Part shown: in pieces, positions 8,041-15,890 of the stretch
Position numbering within the stretch: the stretch's first letter is position 1
Layout of the letters: each line of letters begins with the position of its first letter
DNA from: Streptomyces flavochromogenes
Lineage (GTDB): Bacteria > Actinomycetota > Actinomycetes > Streptomycetales > Streptomycetaceae
Direction: 5' to 3'
NCBI RefSeq assembly: GCF_000717595.1
Contig: NZ_JNZO01000003.1
Coordinates: forward strand, 124,001 to 188,000
Length of the DNA: 64,000 nt
Program-made: the position numbers and the translations under genes
Notes under the pieces: generated by a model
Told to the model about the DNA's origin: nothing
The model's input: only the letters and a program-made list of their open reading frames with translations
Database searches by the model: none

Positions 8041-9659
8041 GCACCGTGACCGATACGAAGAAAGCGCCCGCCGGTGAGCGGGTCGCCGACTGGGCCGACG
8101 GTCGCCTGGGGATCTACACGCTGGCCAAGGCCAACATGCGGAAGATCTTCCCGGACCACTGGTCCTTCATGCTGGGCGAGATCTGCCTCTACAGCTTCCT
8201 CATCATCATCCTGACGGGCGTCTATCTGACGATGTTCTTCCACCCGTCGATGAACGAGGTGGAGTACGTCGGACCGTACGTCCCGCTCCAGGGACAGCTG
8301 ATGTCCGAGGCGTTCAACTCGACCATGCACATCTCGTTCGAGGTGCGCGGTGGTCTGCTGATCCGGCAGATCCACCACTGGGCGGCGCTGATCTTCCTCG
8401 CCGGCATGTTCGTGCACATGATGCGCGTGTTCTTCACGGGTGCGTTCCGCAAGCCCCGTGAGATCAACTGGCTGTTCGGCTTCCTGCTGTTCTTCCTGGG
8501 CATGTTCACCGGTTTCACCGGCTACTCGCTCCCGGACGACCTGCTCTCCGGCACCGGTGTCCGCTTCATGCAGGGCGCGATCCTGTCCGTGCCGGTCATC
8601 GGCACGTACCTGTCGATGTTCCTGTTCGGCGGGGAGTTCCCCGGCGGCGACTTCGTGGCCCGGTTCTACTCGGCCCACGTCCTGCTGCTGCCCGGCATCA
8701 TGCTCGGCCTCGTGGTGGCCCACCTCATCCTGGTGTTCTTCCACAAGCACACGCAGTTCGAGGGCCCCGGCCGCACGAACAAGAACGTCGTGGGCATGCC
8801 GCTGCTGCCGGTCTACATGGCCAAGGCCGGAGGCTTCTTCTTCCTGGTCTTCGGTGTCATCGCGGTCATCGCCGCGATCGCCTCGATCAACCCGATCTGG
8901 GCCCTCGGCCCGTACCGGCCGGACCAGGTGTCCACCGGCGCCCAGCCCGACTGGTACATGGGCTTCGCCGAGGGTCTCATCCGTGTCATGCCGGGCTGGG
9001 AGATCAACCTCTGGGGCCACACGCTCGTCCTGGGCGTGATGATCCCGCTGGCGATCTTCCCGGCGGTCCTCGCGGCGATCGCGGTCTACCCGTTCATCGA
9101 GTCGTGGATCACCGGCGACAAGCGCGAGCACCACATCGCGCAGCGCCCGCGCAACGCTCCGACGCGCACCGGCTTCGGTGTCGCCTGGATCACCGCGTAC
9201 ATGATCATGCTCATCGGTGGTGGAAACGACCTCTGGGCGACGCACTTCCACCTGTCGCTCAACTCGATCACCTGGTTCGTGCGGATCTTCTTCTTCGTCG
9301 GCCCGGTCATCGCGTTCATCGTCACCAAGCGGATCTGCCTCGGCCTCCAGCGCCGCGACAAGGACAAGGTGCTGCACGGTCGCGAGTCCGGCATCATCAA
9401 GCGCCTGCCGCACGGTGAGTTCGTCGAGATCCACGAGCCGCTCAGCCAGGGCGAGCTGCACCGTCTCACCGCGCACGAGCAGTACGACGCGGCGGCGCTT
9501 CCGCCGGCCGTCGACGAGAACGGCGTGGAGCGGAAGATCGGGCGCATGGAGAAGCTCCGGGTCAAGCTCAACAAGGGCTACTACGGCGGTGACAGCCAGA
9601 TCGCCAAGCCCACGGTCGAGGAGTACAAGGAGATCCAGAGCGGCCACGGCCACCACTGA
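8037..9659 (+). CDS. qcrB: Cytochrome b subunit of the bc1 complex (QcrB)
   Basis: Menaquinol-oxidising cytochrome b, 540 aa. The N-terminal four-helix core carries the two heme b histidine pairs (for example the QIHHWAAL and SAHVLLLPG helices). The quinol-oxidation motif appears as PDWY (Q-P-D-W-Y) near residue 305. A C-terminal cytosolic extension of about 130 residues is typical of actinobacteria. The ATG at 8037 overlaps the qcrA stop; the longer open frame upstream is out-of-frame qcrA. QcrB is the target of mycobacterial bc1 inhibitors, which is family knowledge only. A terminator follows. Confidence 0.98.
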   Translation: MSTVTDTKKAPAGERVADWADGRLGIYTLAKANMRKIFPDHWSFMLGEICLYSFLIIILTGVYLTMFFHPSMNEVEYVGPYVPLQGQLMSEAFNSTMHISFEVRGGLLIRQIHHWAALIFLAGMFVHMMRVFFTGAFRKPREINWLFGFLLFFLGMFTGFTGYSLPDDLLSGTGVRFMQGAILSVPVIGTYLSMFLFGGEFPGGDFVARFYSAHVLLLPGIMLGLVVAHLILVFFHKHTQFEGPGRTNKNVVGMPLLPVYMAKAGGFFFLVFGVIAVIAAIASINPIWALGPYRPDQVSTGAQPDWYMGFAEGLIRVMPGWEINLWGHTLVLGVMIPLAIFPAVLAAIAVYPFIESWITGDKREHHIAQRPRNAPTRTGFGVAWITAYMIMLIGGGNDLWATHFHLSLNSITWFVRIFFFVGPVIAFIVTKRICLGLQRRDKDKVLHGRESGIIKRLPHGEFVEIHEPLSQGELHRLTAHEQYDAAALPPAVDENGVERKIGRMEKLRVKLNKGYYGGDSQIAKPTVEEYKEIQSGHGHH

Positions 9660-9697
9660 TCACCTGAACTCCTGACTTTCGACAAGTCGCCACGGTG

Positions 9698-9731
9698 AGA
9701 GCCCCGTCCATTCGATGGACGGGGCTCTTTG
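9698..9731 (+). terminator. Intrinsic terminator after qcrCAB
   Basis: A 14-bp perfect stem (9698-9711 with 9715-9728), tri-loop TCG, followed by TT(T). It lies 39 nt after the qcrB stop. Confidence 0.9.
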
Positions 9732-9790
9732 CCGTCCCCGGGGGTCGATAGGGTGGAGCCCTAGCCGTTACGGACTGACCAGGAGCTGCC

Positions 9791-10855
9791 ATGAGCGCTG
9801 CGACCCCCGCTGGAGGACCTACGTCGGCGGGCCGCTCCTGGCCCGTCGTCCTGGACGGTCTGCTGTCCGGCCGTGACCAGAGTGCGGAGGACACCGCCTG
9901 GGCGATGGACCGGATCCTGCGCGGCGAGGCCACCGACGCCCAGATCGCCGGCTTCGTCGTGGCCCTGCGCGCCAAGGGCGAGACCGTGGAGGAGATCACC
10001 GGCCTCGTCCGCACCATGTACGAGCACGCCAACACGATCGAGGTGCCCGGCGACACCGTCGACATCGTCGGCACGGGCGGCGACGGCGCCAAGACCGTCA
10101 ACATCTCCACCATGTCGGCGATCGTCGTCGCCGGCACCGGCGCCAAGGTCGTCAAGCACGGCAACCGGGCCGCGTCCTCCGCCTCCGGGGCCTCCGACGT
10201 CCTGGAGAAGCTCGGCGTCAATCTGGACCTGACCCCGAAGCGGGTCGTCGAGGTCGCGGAGGAGGCCGGGATCACCTTCTGCTTCGCCGTGAAGTTCCAC
10301 CCGGCGCTGCGCCATGTGGCGATGGCCCGCAAGGAGCTCGGCATCCGGACCGTCTTCAACTTCCTCGGTCCGCTCACCAATCCGGCCCGCGTCAGGTCCC
10401 AGGCGACCGGTGTCGCCGACGCCCGGGTGGCGCCCATCGTCGCCGGGGTGCTCGCCGAGCGCGGCTCCTCCGCGCTCGTCTTCCGCGGCGACGACGGCCT
10501 CGACGAGCTGACCACCACCGCCACCTCGCGGGTCTGGGTGGTCCGCGACGGTTCGGTGCGGGAGGAGGCCTTCGACCCCCGGGACGTCGGCATCGGCCTC
10601 GTCCCCGTGGAGGCGCTGCGCGGCGCGGACGCCTCGTACAACGCCGACGTGGCCCGCCGCCTGCTCGCGGGGGAGACCGGTCCGGTCCGGGACGCGGTGC
10701 TGCTCAACTCGGCGGCGGCGCTGACCGCGCTCGCCCCGGGCGGGGGCAGCCTGGCGGAGCAGATCCGCGCCGGCATCGAGAAGGCCGCGGAGTCGATCGA
10801 CTCCGGCGAGGCCCGCCGGGCCCTGGAGCGCTGGGTCGCCGCCAGCAACGCCTGA
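9791..10855 (+). CDS. trpD: Anthranilate phosphoribosyltransferase (TrpD)
   Basis: Second committed step of tryptophan synthesis: anthranilate plus PRPP gives phosphoribosyl-anthranilate. The 354-aa protein has the N-terminal helical domain, the PRPP-binding glycine loop GTGGD (94-98), the anthranilate-contacting KHGNRAASS (122-130), and a DDGLDELTT segment with the metal-binding acidic pair. The ATG at 9791 has AGGAGCT 6 nt upstream. TAGGGT at 9749-9754 is a possible -10. It lies directly after the respiratory genes, apart from trpEG at 39-41 kb, so Trp genes here are dispersed. Confidence 0.96.
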   Translation: MSAATPAGGPTSAGRSWPVVLDGLLSGRDQSAEDTAWAMDRILRGEATDAQIAGFVVALRAKGETVEEITGLVRTMYEHANTIEVPGDTVDIVGTGGDGAKTVNISTMSAIVVAGTGAKVVKHGNRAASSASGASDVLEKLGVNLDLTPKRVVEVAEEAGITFCFAVKFHPALRHVAMARKELGIRTVFNFLGPLTNPARVRSQATGVADARVAPIVAGVLAERGSSALVFRGDDGLDELTTTATSRVWVVRDGSVREEAFDPRDVGIGLVPVEALRGADASYNADVARRLLAGETGPVRDAVLLNSAAALTALAPGGGSLAEQIRAGIEKAAESIDSGEARRALERWVAASNA

Positions 10856-10879
10856 CCCTCGCGCGTCGTACGCCCACGG

Positions 10880-10904
10880 CCCCGGTCCAGTATGCGGACC
10901 GGGG
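10880..10904 (+). terminator. Probable terminator after trpD
   Basis: A 9-bp GC-rich perfect stem (10880-10888 with 10896-10904), 7-nt loop, then TCTTG. It lies 24 nt after the trpD stop and before the SAM-IV element. Confidence 0.7.
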
Positions 10905-10942
10905 TCTTGCGCTTCGGCGATCATGTGGCAGGATGCTCTACA

Positions 10943-11060
10943 GGTCACGAGTGACAGCGTTTTGGCCCCGGCTTGCTGTCCGGCAACCCTCCGTCCGTGG
11001 CGGGGTGCCCCGGGTGATGACCAGGCCGTAGGCAGCGAGGTCTACGGCAAGCGCGGACCC
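10943..11060 (+). ncRNA. SAM-IV riboswitch aptamer
   Basis: Matches the actinobacterial SAM-IV class as I remember it. P1 is GGTCA (10943-10947) with TGACC (11018-11022). The core keeps the CCCCGGCTTGCTG, GGCAACCCTCC and GGGGTGCCCCGGGTGATGACC-like segments, which share their ligand pocket with SAM-I. P5 is CCGTAG (11026-11031) with CTACGG (11042-11047). The diagnostic pseudoknot joins the P3 loop GTCCG (10993-10997) to CGGAC (11054-11058). It should sense S-adenosylmethionine and control the class V aminotransferase downstream through the adjoining terminator. Confidence 0.93.
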
Positions 11061-11099
11061 CTCGAACACCAGGGGTCCTGGTCTCTCGAGGAGCTTTTT
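11055..11099 (+). promoter_or_regulatory. SAM-IV expression platform: terminator versus antiterminator
   Basis: Two exclusive hairpins overlap. The terminator pairs CCTCGA (11060-11065) plus CCAGG with CCTGG plus TCGAGG (to 11091), followed by C-TTTTT (11094-11099). The alternative pairs GGACCCCT (11055-11062) with AGGGGTCC (11071-11078) and breaks the terminator. The 5' strand of that alternative reuses GGAC from the aptamer pseudoknot. Inference: SAM binding holds the pseudoknot, frees the terminator and switches the gene off. Confidence 0.8.
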
Positions 11100-11310
11100 C
11101 CGTGAGCAAGCGAATGCGATAGGGCGAGTACGCCCCTTCTTCACCCTCGGATCATCGGATCAGGGTCACTTCCGCGTACCCCGTGTACCCCTGAGTCTCC
11201 CCGTGCCCCCGCGCACCCGTGTCTTCCGAGGCCTCACCCGTACCCCGCCGTCTCCGGCCGCGTACGGGATCACCGAAGCCATTCCGCACCGCCCGCCGGG
11301 AGATACCGCC

Positions 11311-12732
11311 ATGTCCGCACGCCCTGACTTCGCCGTCGCCACCGTCGAGACCGCCGCCACGCTCGTCGAGACCGCTTCCGTCGACACCGCCGACCCCTGC
11401 TGCGCCGCGCCGCTGCCCGTGCTCGGCCGCGACGTCACCGTCCCGCTCGTGACCGGCGGCGAGGTGACCTACGCGGCGCTCGACTACGCTGCCAGCGCGC
11501 CGGCCCTCCAGCGGGTGTGGGACGACGTCGCCGCGTACGCCCCCTACTACGGCAGCGTCCACCGCGGGGCCGGGTACCTCTCCCAGCTCTCCACCGACCT
11601 CTTCGAGAACAGCCGCGCCACCGTCGCCGAGTTCCTCGACTGCCGACCCGGCGACCAGGTCGTCTTCACCCGCTCCACCACCGATTCGCTCAACCTGCTC
11701 GCCGCCACGCTCCCGGCCGACTGCCAGGTCTTCGTCTTCGAGACCGAGCACCACGCCTCGCTGCTGCCCTGGCGGGACGCCCGCGTCACCTACCTCAACG
11801 CGCCGCGCACCCCGGAGCAGGCCGTCGCCACCCTGGAGCGGGCTCTCGCCGACCGCGATCCTCACGGTCCCGCCCTGGTCTGCGTCACCGGTGCCTCCAA
11901 CGTCACCGGTGAGCTGTGGCCGGTGAAGGAGCTCGCCGCCGCCGCGCACGCGCACGGCGCCCGGATCGTGCTCGACGCCGCCCAGCTCGCGCCCCACCAC
12001 CCGGTCTCCGTCCAGGAACTCGACGTGGACTGGATCGCCTTCTCCGGGCACAAGCTGTACGCGCCCTTCGGCTCCGGCGTCCTCGCGGGCCGCGCCGACT
12101 GGCTGCAGGACTCCGAGCCCTACCTCGCGGGCGGCGGCGCCTCCCGCAAGGTGGCCCGTCGGGCCGACGGTGGTGTGGACGTGGAGTGGCACACCACCGC
12201 GGCCCGGCACGAGGCCGGTTCCCCGAACGTCATCGGGGTCTACTCCATCGCCTCCGCCTGCAAGGCGCTCACCGAGGCCGGCTTCGACACCCTCGTCGCG
12301 CGTGAGCGGCACCTGATCGCCAAGGTCAGGGAAGGACTCGCCGACGTCCCCGAGGTCAAGGTGCTCTCGCTGTTCGGCGACGACGCGCCGCGCGTCGGCG
12401 TCATCTCGTTCGTCGTGGAGGGCTGGAACAGCTCCCACTTCGCCGCCGCGCTCTCCGCCGAGTACGGCATCGGCGTCCGCGACGGTCTCTTCTGCGCCCA
12501 CCCGCTGGTCCGCACGCTGCTCGGCAGCGACCCGCAGGACCCGGGCGCATGCGGTGCTCCCGAGGCGGCCCCGGGGGAGAGGTCGCTCAACGCCATCCGG
12601 GTGAGCTTCGGCGCCGGTACGCCGGACGAGCACGTGGAGCGGTTCGTCGGCGCCGTGAAGGAGCTCGTCCGCGACGGCGCGCAGTGGAAGTACCGTACCG
12701 AGGACGGCCGCTGCGTCCCGGACCGCGGCTGA
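11311..12732 (+). CDS. Class V PLP aminotransferase / cysteine-desulfurase-like protein
   Basis: Fold-type I PLP enzyme of the NifS/SufS/Csd group, 473 aa. The Schiff-base lysine is K248 in SGHKLYAPFGSG, with preceding LDAAQLAPH (PLP-ring aspartate) and ATETEHHAS-like segments. The substrate is unknown: it may be a cysteine desulfurase-like sulfur donor or an isopenicillin-epimerase-type enzyme. The N-terminal 50 residues include a C-C pair (DPCCAAP) not usual in SufS. The ATG at 11311 has GGGAGAT upstream; the longer frame crosses the leader. A SAM-IV riboswitch ties it to methionine/SAM and hence sulfur status. Confidence 0.85.
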   Translation: MSARPDFAVATVETAATLVETASVDTADPCCAAPLPVLGRDVTVPLVTGGEVTYAALDYAASAPALQRVWDDVAAYAPYYGSVHRGAGYLSQLSTDLFENSRATVAEFLDCRPGDQVVFTRSTTDSLNLLAATLPADCQVFVFETEHHASLLPWRDARVTYLNAPRTPEQAVATLERALADRDPHGPALVCVTGASNVTGELWPVKELAAAAHAHGARIVLDAAQLAPHHPVSVQELDVDWIAFSGHKLYAPFGSGVLAGRADWLQDSEPYLAGGGASRKVARRADGGVDVEWHTTAARHEAGSPNVIGVYSIASACKALTEAGFDTLVARERHLIAKVREGLADVPEVKVLSLFGDDAPRVGVISFVVEGWNSSHFAAALSAEYGIGVRDGLFCAHPLVRTLLGSDPQDPGACGAPEAAPGERSLNAIRVSFGAGTPDEHVERFVGAVKELVRDGAQWKYRTEDGRCVPDRG

Positions 12733-12744
12733 GCACTCACTCGT

Positions 12745-12788
12745 ACGGGTGAAGGGGGCCTCCCGAGCGGGAGGCCCCCTTCACCCGT
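12745..12788. terminator. Bidirectional terminator between convergent genes
   Basis: A 21-bp perfect inverted repeat (12745-12765 with 12768-12788) between the aminotransferase and the Lrp-domain gene. No U-tract follows, as is common for Streptomyces terminators. Confidence 0.85.
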
Positions 12789-12803
12789 GCCGAAGACGAG
12801 GTC

Positions 12804-13085
12804 TCAGGACTCCAGACCGATGGCGAAGGCCGCCTCCAGATCGTGCTGGGAGTACGTACGGAAGGCGACATGCGTGTCCGTGGCCTCGACGCCCGGGATC
12901 TTGCTGATGCTGCCGGGGATGACGTCCGCCAGGTCGTCGTGACGGGGCACGCGGACCATGGCGATGAGGTCGTAGGTGCCGGTCACCGAGAAGACCTCGC
13001 TGACGCTGTCGAGCCCGGCGATCGACTCGGCGATCTCGGGGATGCGGTCCACGCTGGTCTTGATGAGCACGATCGCGGTGATCAC
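12804..13085 (-). CDS. Stand-alone Lrp/AsnC effector (RAM) domain protein
   Basis: A 93-aa protein equal to the C-terminal ligand-binding domain of Lrp/AsnC regulators, without the DNA-binding helix-turn-helix. The beta-alpha-beta-beta-alpha-beta pattern is clear, with the GTYDLIAMVRVP segment typical of the effector-binding face. Such SraA-type proteins oligomerise and may bind amino acids or modulate full-length Lrp proteins. The GTG start overlaps the rhomboid stop by 4 nt (GTGA), so both come from one transcript and are translationally coupled. Ligand and partner are unknown. Confidence 0.88.
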   Translation of the reverse strand: MITAIVLIKTSVDRIPEIAESIAGLDSVSEVFSVTGTYDLIAMVRVPRHDDLADVIPGSISKIPGVEATDTHVAFRTYSQHDLEAAFAIGLES

Positions 13086-13825
13086 GGCTGGCTTTCTCCC
13101 TCGGTCGCCGCGGCTTGGGCTTTCACTCTATCCCCACCCCGGTAGCGCCCCCAGGCGTACAGGAAGCCGACGGAGAAGCCCACCACGTGGGCCAGATAGG
13201 CGACGCCGGGGCCCGCGCCCGCCGCCCGCGCGGCCAGCCACTGGAGCACGAACCAGAAGATCAGCACGATCCAGGCCGGGAAGCGCAGCGGCAGGAAGAA
13301 GAGGAACGGGAAGAGACTGGTGACCCGGGAGCGCGGGAAGAGGAAGAGAAAGGCCCCGAGCACCCCGGAGATCGCCCCGGAGGCCCCGACCAGGGTCTGC
13401 TCGCTGTTCGCGTGCGCCACCGCGTACCCGAGCAGCGCGAGGTACCCCGTGCCCAGGTAGAAGAGGGCGAACCCGCCGGGGCCCATGCGCTCCTCGGCCA
13501 TCGCCCCGAAGACGTACAGGAACAGCATGTTTCCCAGCAGGTGGAGCCAGCTGCCGTGGACGAAGAGCGCGGTGAGCGGGGTGAGCAGGGCGCGCGGCTC
13601 CCCGCTCATCAGCTCCGCGGGGACCACACCCCAGCGCCGGAAGTACACGCCCTGCGCCGCGAGGAGCTCGTCCCCCGTGCCGTACGCCGGGTTGAGCCCG
13701 GAGACCGGGCCGATCACGAAGAGCAGACAGCAGGCGGCGATCAGTCCGTACGTCACCGCGGGGCCGCCGCGGGTGCCCCGCCAGGACCCCAGGACAGCAC
13801 GGACCGCACCTCGCCAGTCGATCAT
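13082..13825 (-). CDS. Rhomboid-family intramembrane serine protease
   Basis: A 247-aa polytopic protein with the rhomboid core. HxxxN lies in the second core helix (H95, N99), the catalytic serine is S149 in GASGAISG, and H213 is in LAHVVGFSVG, giving the Ser-His dyad. About six or seven membrane helices are visible, with a short charged C-tail. It cleaves membrane proteins within the bilayer; substrates are unknown. The start is placed at MIDWRG (13825); no strong Shine-Dalgarno is visible and the longer frame is not protein-like. It is coupled to the Lrp effector-domain gene downstream. Confidence 0.9.
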   Translation of the reverse strand: MIDWRGAVRAVLGSWRGTRGGPAVTYGLIAACCLLFVIGPVSGLNPAYGTGDELLAAQGVYFRRWGVVPAELMSGEPRALLTPLTALFVHGSWLHLLGNMLFLYVFGAMAEERMGPGGFALFYLGTGYLALLGYAVAHANSEQTLVGASGAISGVLGAFLFLFPRSRVTSLFPFLFFLPLRFPAWIVLIFWFVLQWLAARAAGAGPGVAYLAHVVGFSVGFLYAWGRYRGGDRVKAQAAATEGESQP

Positions 13826-13982
13826 GGACAGATCATGGCGTACCGGGGCCGAACTGGACAGAGTGCCTCGCCGTGCCCCCGCGTACCGACGAGGCCGTAG
13901 GGTAACGGGCAGTACGACCGCAGTTCGACGGCGCACCGCGGCTCCGCACCTGGTACCACGCAACAGGAAGAAGGACGGCACG

Positions 13983-14225
13983 ATGACGACGGTTCCCCTG
14001 CCGACCGCCGACACCCGGTGGCGCTGCACGCTCTGCGGCAACCTGACCCGCTTCGACGTGACGCGCTCCTCCAAGGTCGTGGAGTACGTCCATCTGGACC
14101 TCGCGGGAGACCCGACGGTCGAGGAGCGGCAGGTGGTCAGTGAGACCATCGAGTCGGTCCGCTGCCGCTGGTGCAACGCGGTGGATCAGATCGAACTGGT
14201 GGACAGGCCGGGCGCCGCCTCCTGA
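13983..14225 (+). CDS. Small zinc-ribbon protein
   Basis: An 80-aa protein with two CxxC knuckles, C15-TL-C18 and C61-RW-C64, expected to bind one zinc. The middle is acidic and strand-rich. No catalytic motif is visible. A GAAGGA Shine-Dalgarno precedes the ATG at 13983. It lies 33 nt before the NYN-domain gene and is probably co-transcribed with it, so a role in RNA or nucleic-acid handling is possible but only inferred. The promoter should lie in the 157-bp gap shared with the divergent rhomboid gene. Confidence 0.8.
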   Translation: MTTVPLPTADTRWRCTLCGNLTRFDVTRSSKVVEYVHLDLAGDPTVEERQVVSETIESVRCRWCNAVDQIELVDRPGAAS

Positions 14226-14258
14226 GGGACGGCGCGGATGACATAGGGGTGACGGATC

Positions 14259-15623
14259 GTGGAGCAGCCCGCGCACGGTGGAGAGCCGGCCGGCGCGGCA
14301 GGTGACGCTGCCGAGACGCTCGACCACCCACTGCCGGAAGGCGTACGGCGGCGGGTCGTCGCGCTGGTCGCCGACGCCTTCGGCGGGCTGACCGTCGCGG
14401 AGCTGCCCGCACCCCTGAGGCAGTACGCCCGGTTCACCGCGAGCCGGCGCGCCAAGTTCGCCGGGAACGCCATGGCGGCGGCCCTGGAGAGCGACCTGCT
14501 GTTCCGGCAGCGGATCGGCGAGCGCTTCAAGCAGGGCCAGCCCGAGCTGGCCGGAGCCGTCGAGACCGGCACCCCGCCCGCCGCGGCCGACCCCGTCGAC
14601 GTGGCGGCCGCGGCCTATGTGCTGCGCCCGCCGGGCTGGGTCAAGCTGGTGGCCGCCGCAGGCGAGGAGGCTCAGCGCGTCGACGCGGAGCGGGCCGACG
14701 AGGCGGGCCGACGTGAACTGGAGCGGCTGCGCGAGGAACTCGCCGCCGCCCGGGACCGCTCGCGCGGTGAGACCGAGCAGTTGCGCCACGATCTGGAGGC
14801 GGCCCGGAAGGAAGCGGAATCGCTTCACCGCAAGCTGCGCAGCGCCCAGAGCGACGTGAAGCGCGGCGAGGCCGCGCTGCGCCGCGTCCAGGGCGAGATC
14901 GACGCCGCGAGGGCGGAGGCGGCCGCCCAGGTGTCGTCCGCCGAGAGCGAGAGCCGGCGGCTCAAGGCCCGGCTCGGCGAGGTCGAGGCCGCTCTGGAGG
15001 CGAGCCGCAGGACCGCCCGTGAGGGGCGTTCGGTGGAGGACATGCGGCTGCGGCTGCTGCTGGACACCGTGCTCGACGCCGCCCAGGGGCTGCGTCGTGA
15101 ACTCGCGCTGCCCCCCGTGTCGGTGCACCCGGCGGACACCGTGGACGCGGTGGAGCCGGGGCGGATGTCCCCGAAGGACATCGCGGCGCGGGCGCTCTCC
15201 GAGACCGACCCGGCGCTGCTCGACCAGCTCCTCGCGCTGCCGCAGGCCCATCTGGTCGTCGACGGCTACAACGTCACCAAGACCGGCTATCCCACGATGC
15301 CGTTGGAGAAGCAGCGGCTGCGGCTGCTCGGCAGCCTGTCGGCCCTCGCGGCCCGCTCGGGCGCCGAGGTCACCTGCGTCTTCGACGGGGCGGAGCTGGC
15401 GGCCCCGGTGCTCCTCGCACCGCCGCGCGGGGTGCGGGTGCTGTTCTCCAAGCCCGGTGTGACCGCCGACGAGTTGATCCGTCAGCTGGTCCGCGCCGAG
15501 CCGCCGGGCCGGCCGGTCGTGGTGGTCTCCACCGACCGCGAGGTGGCCGACGGGGTGGCGAAGGCCGGGGCACGCCCGGTGGCGTCCGCCTTGCTGCTGA
15601 AGCGGCTTTCGCGGCTCTCCTGA
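14259..15623 (+). CDS. NYN-domain (PIN-like RNase) protein with long coiled coil
   Basis: A 454-aa protein. Residues about 1-110 are a helical domain. About 145-265 is a strongly heptad-patterned, Glu/Arg/Ala-rich coiled coil. About 325-454 is a YacP-like NYN nuclease domain with D335 in VVDGYN, FDGAE, and STDREVADG supplying the acidic metal site. This matches the actinobacterial family annotated as RNA-binding/YacP-like. Inference: a structure-dependent ribonuclease held in oligomers by the coiled coil. The GTG at 14259 has AGGGGTGA upstream. The upstream zinc-ribbon gene is likely in the same operon. Confidence 0.85.
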   Translation: MEQPAHGGEPAGAAGDAAETLDHPLPEGVRRRVVALVADAFGGLTVAELPAPLRQYARFTASRRAKFAGNAMAAALESDLLFRQRIGERFKQGQPELAGAVETGTPPAAADPVDVAAAAYVLRPPGWVKLVAAAGEEAQRVDAERADEAGRRELERLREELAAARDRSRGETEQLRHDLEAARKEAESLHRKLRSAQSDVKRGEAALRRVQGEIDAARAEAAAQVSSAESESRRLKARLGEVEAALEASRRTAREGRSVEDMRLRLLLDTVLDAAQGLRRELALPPVSVHPADTVDAVEPGRMSPKDIAARALSETDPALLDQLLALPQAHLVVDGYNVTKTGYPTMPLEKQRLRLLGSLSALAARSGAEVTCVFDGAELAAPVLLAPPRGVRVLFSKPGVTADELIRQLVRAEPPGRPVVVVSTDREVADGVAKAGARPVASALLLKRLSRLS

Positions 15624-15754
15624 AGCATCGCACCACATCGCAACTCTTGTGTCGTATGCCCGAATTATGGAGGGCGGACGGTCAAGTGCCCATCACTGCC
15701 CGTGTGGTGCGTGTAAATTAAGTGGTCCGTGGGCGATATTTTTGCCAGTGGGAT

Positions 15755-15784
15755 TTGAACTGATCACAACTTGGTCACTAGGGT
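15755..15784 (+). promoter_or_regulatory. HrdB-like promoter of the first NlpC/P60 gene
   Basis: TTGAAC (15755-15760), an 18-bp spacer, then TAGGGT (15779-15784), a good match to the streptomycete housekeeping consensus. Transcription should start near 15791, leaving a leader of about 100 nt. Confidence 0.65.
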
Positions 15785-15890
15785 CGGGGCTCGAACCTTC
15801 GCGCGGTTGATCACCCATCCGGGGTGGCGGCGGAGGAACCGCCTGCCCGATACCGGTTGGGCGGCTCTGAGGAAGAAGGAGCTCGCCTTC
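15785..15890 (+). promoter_or_regulatory. Structured 5' leader before NlpC/P60 gene, class unknown
   Basis: Three hairpins follow one another: CACCC/GGGTG, then GGCGG/CCGCC, then GCCC/GGGC with a 10-nt loop. The AAGGAG Shine-Dalgarno comes directly after. NlpC/P60 genes in this phylum are often under c-di-AMP (ydaO) riboswitches, but I could not find that class's conserved blocks here, so I leave the class open. Confidence 0.4.

Noticed and set aside
15785..15890. c-di-AMP (ydaO) riboswitch before the NlpC/P60 gene
   Set aside because: The gene type fits, but I could not find the conserved GGGG-GAA and CCGAACCCGUCAGCUAACCC-like blocks, and the leader is shorter than that class. Kept only as an unknown structured leader.
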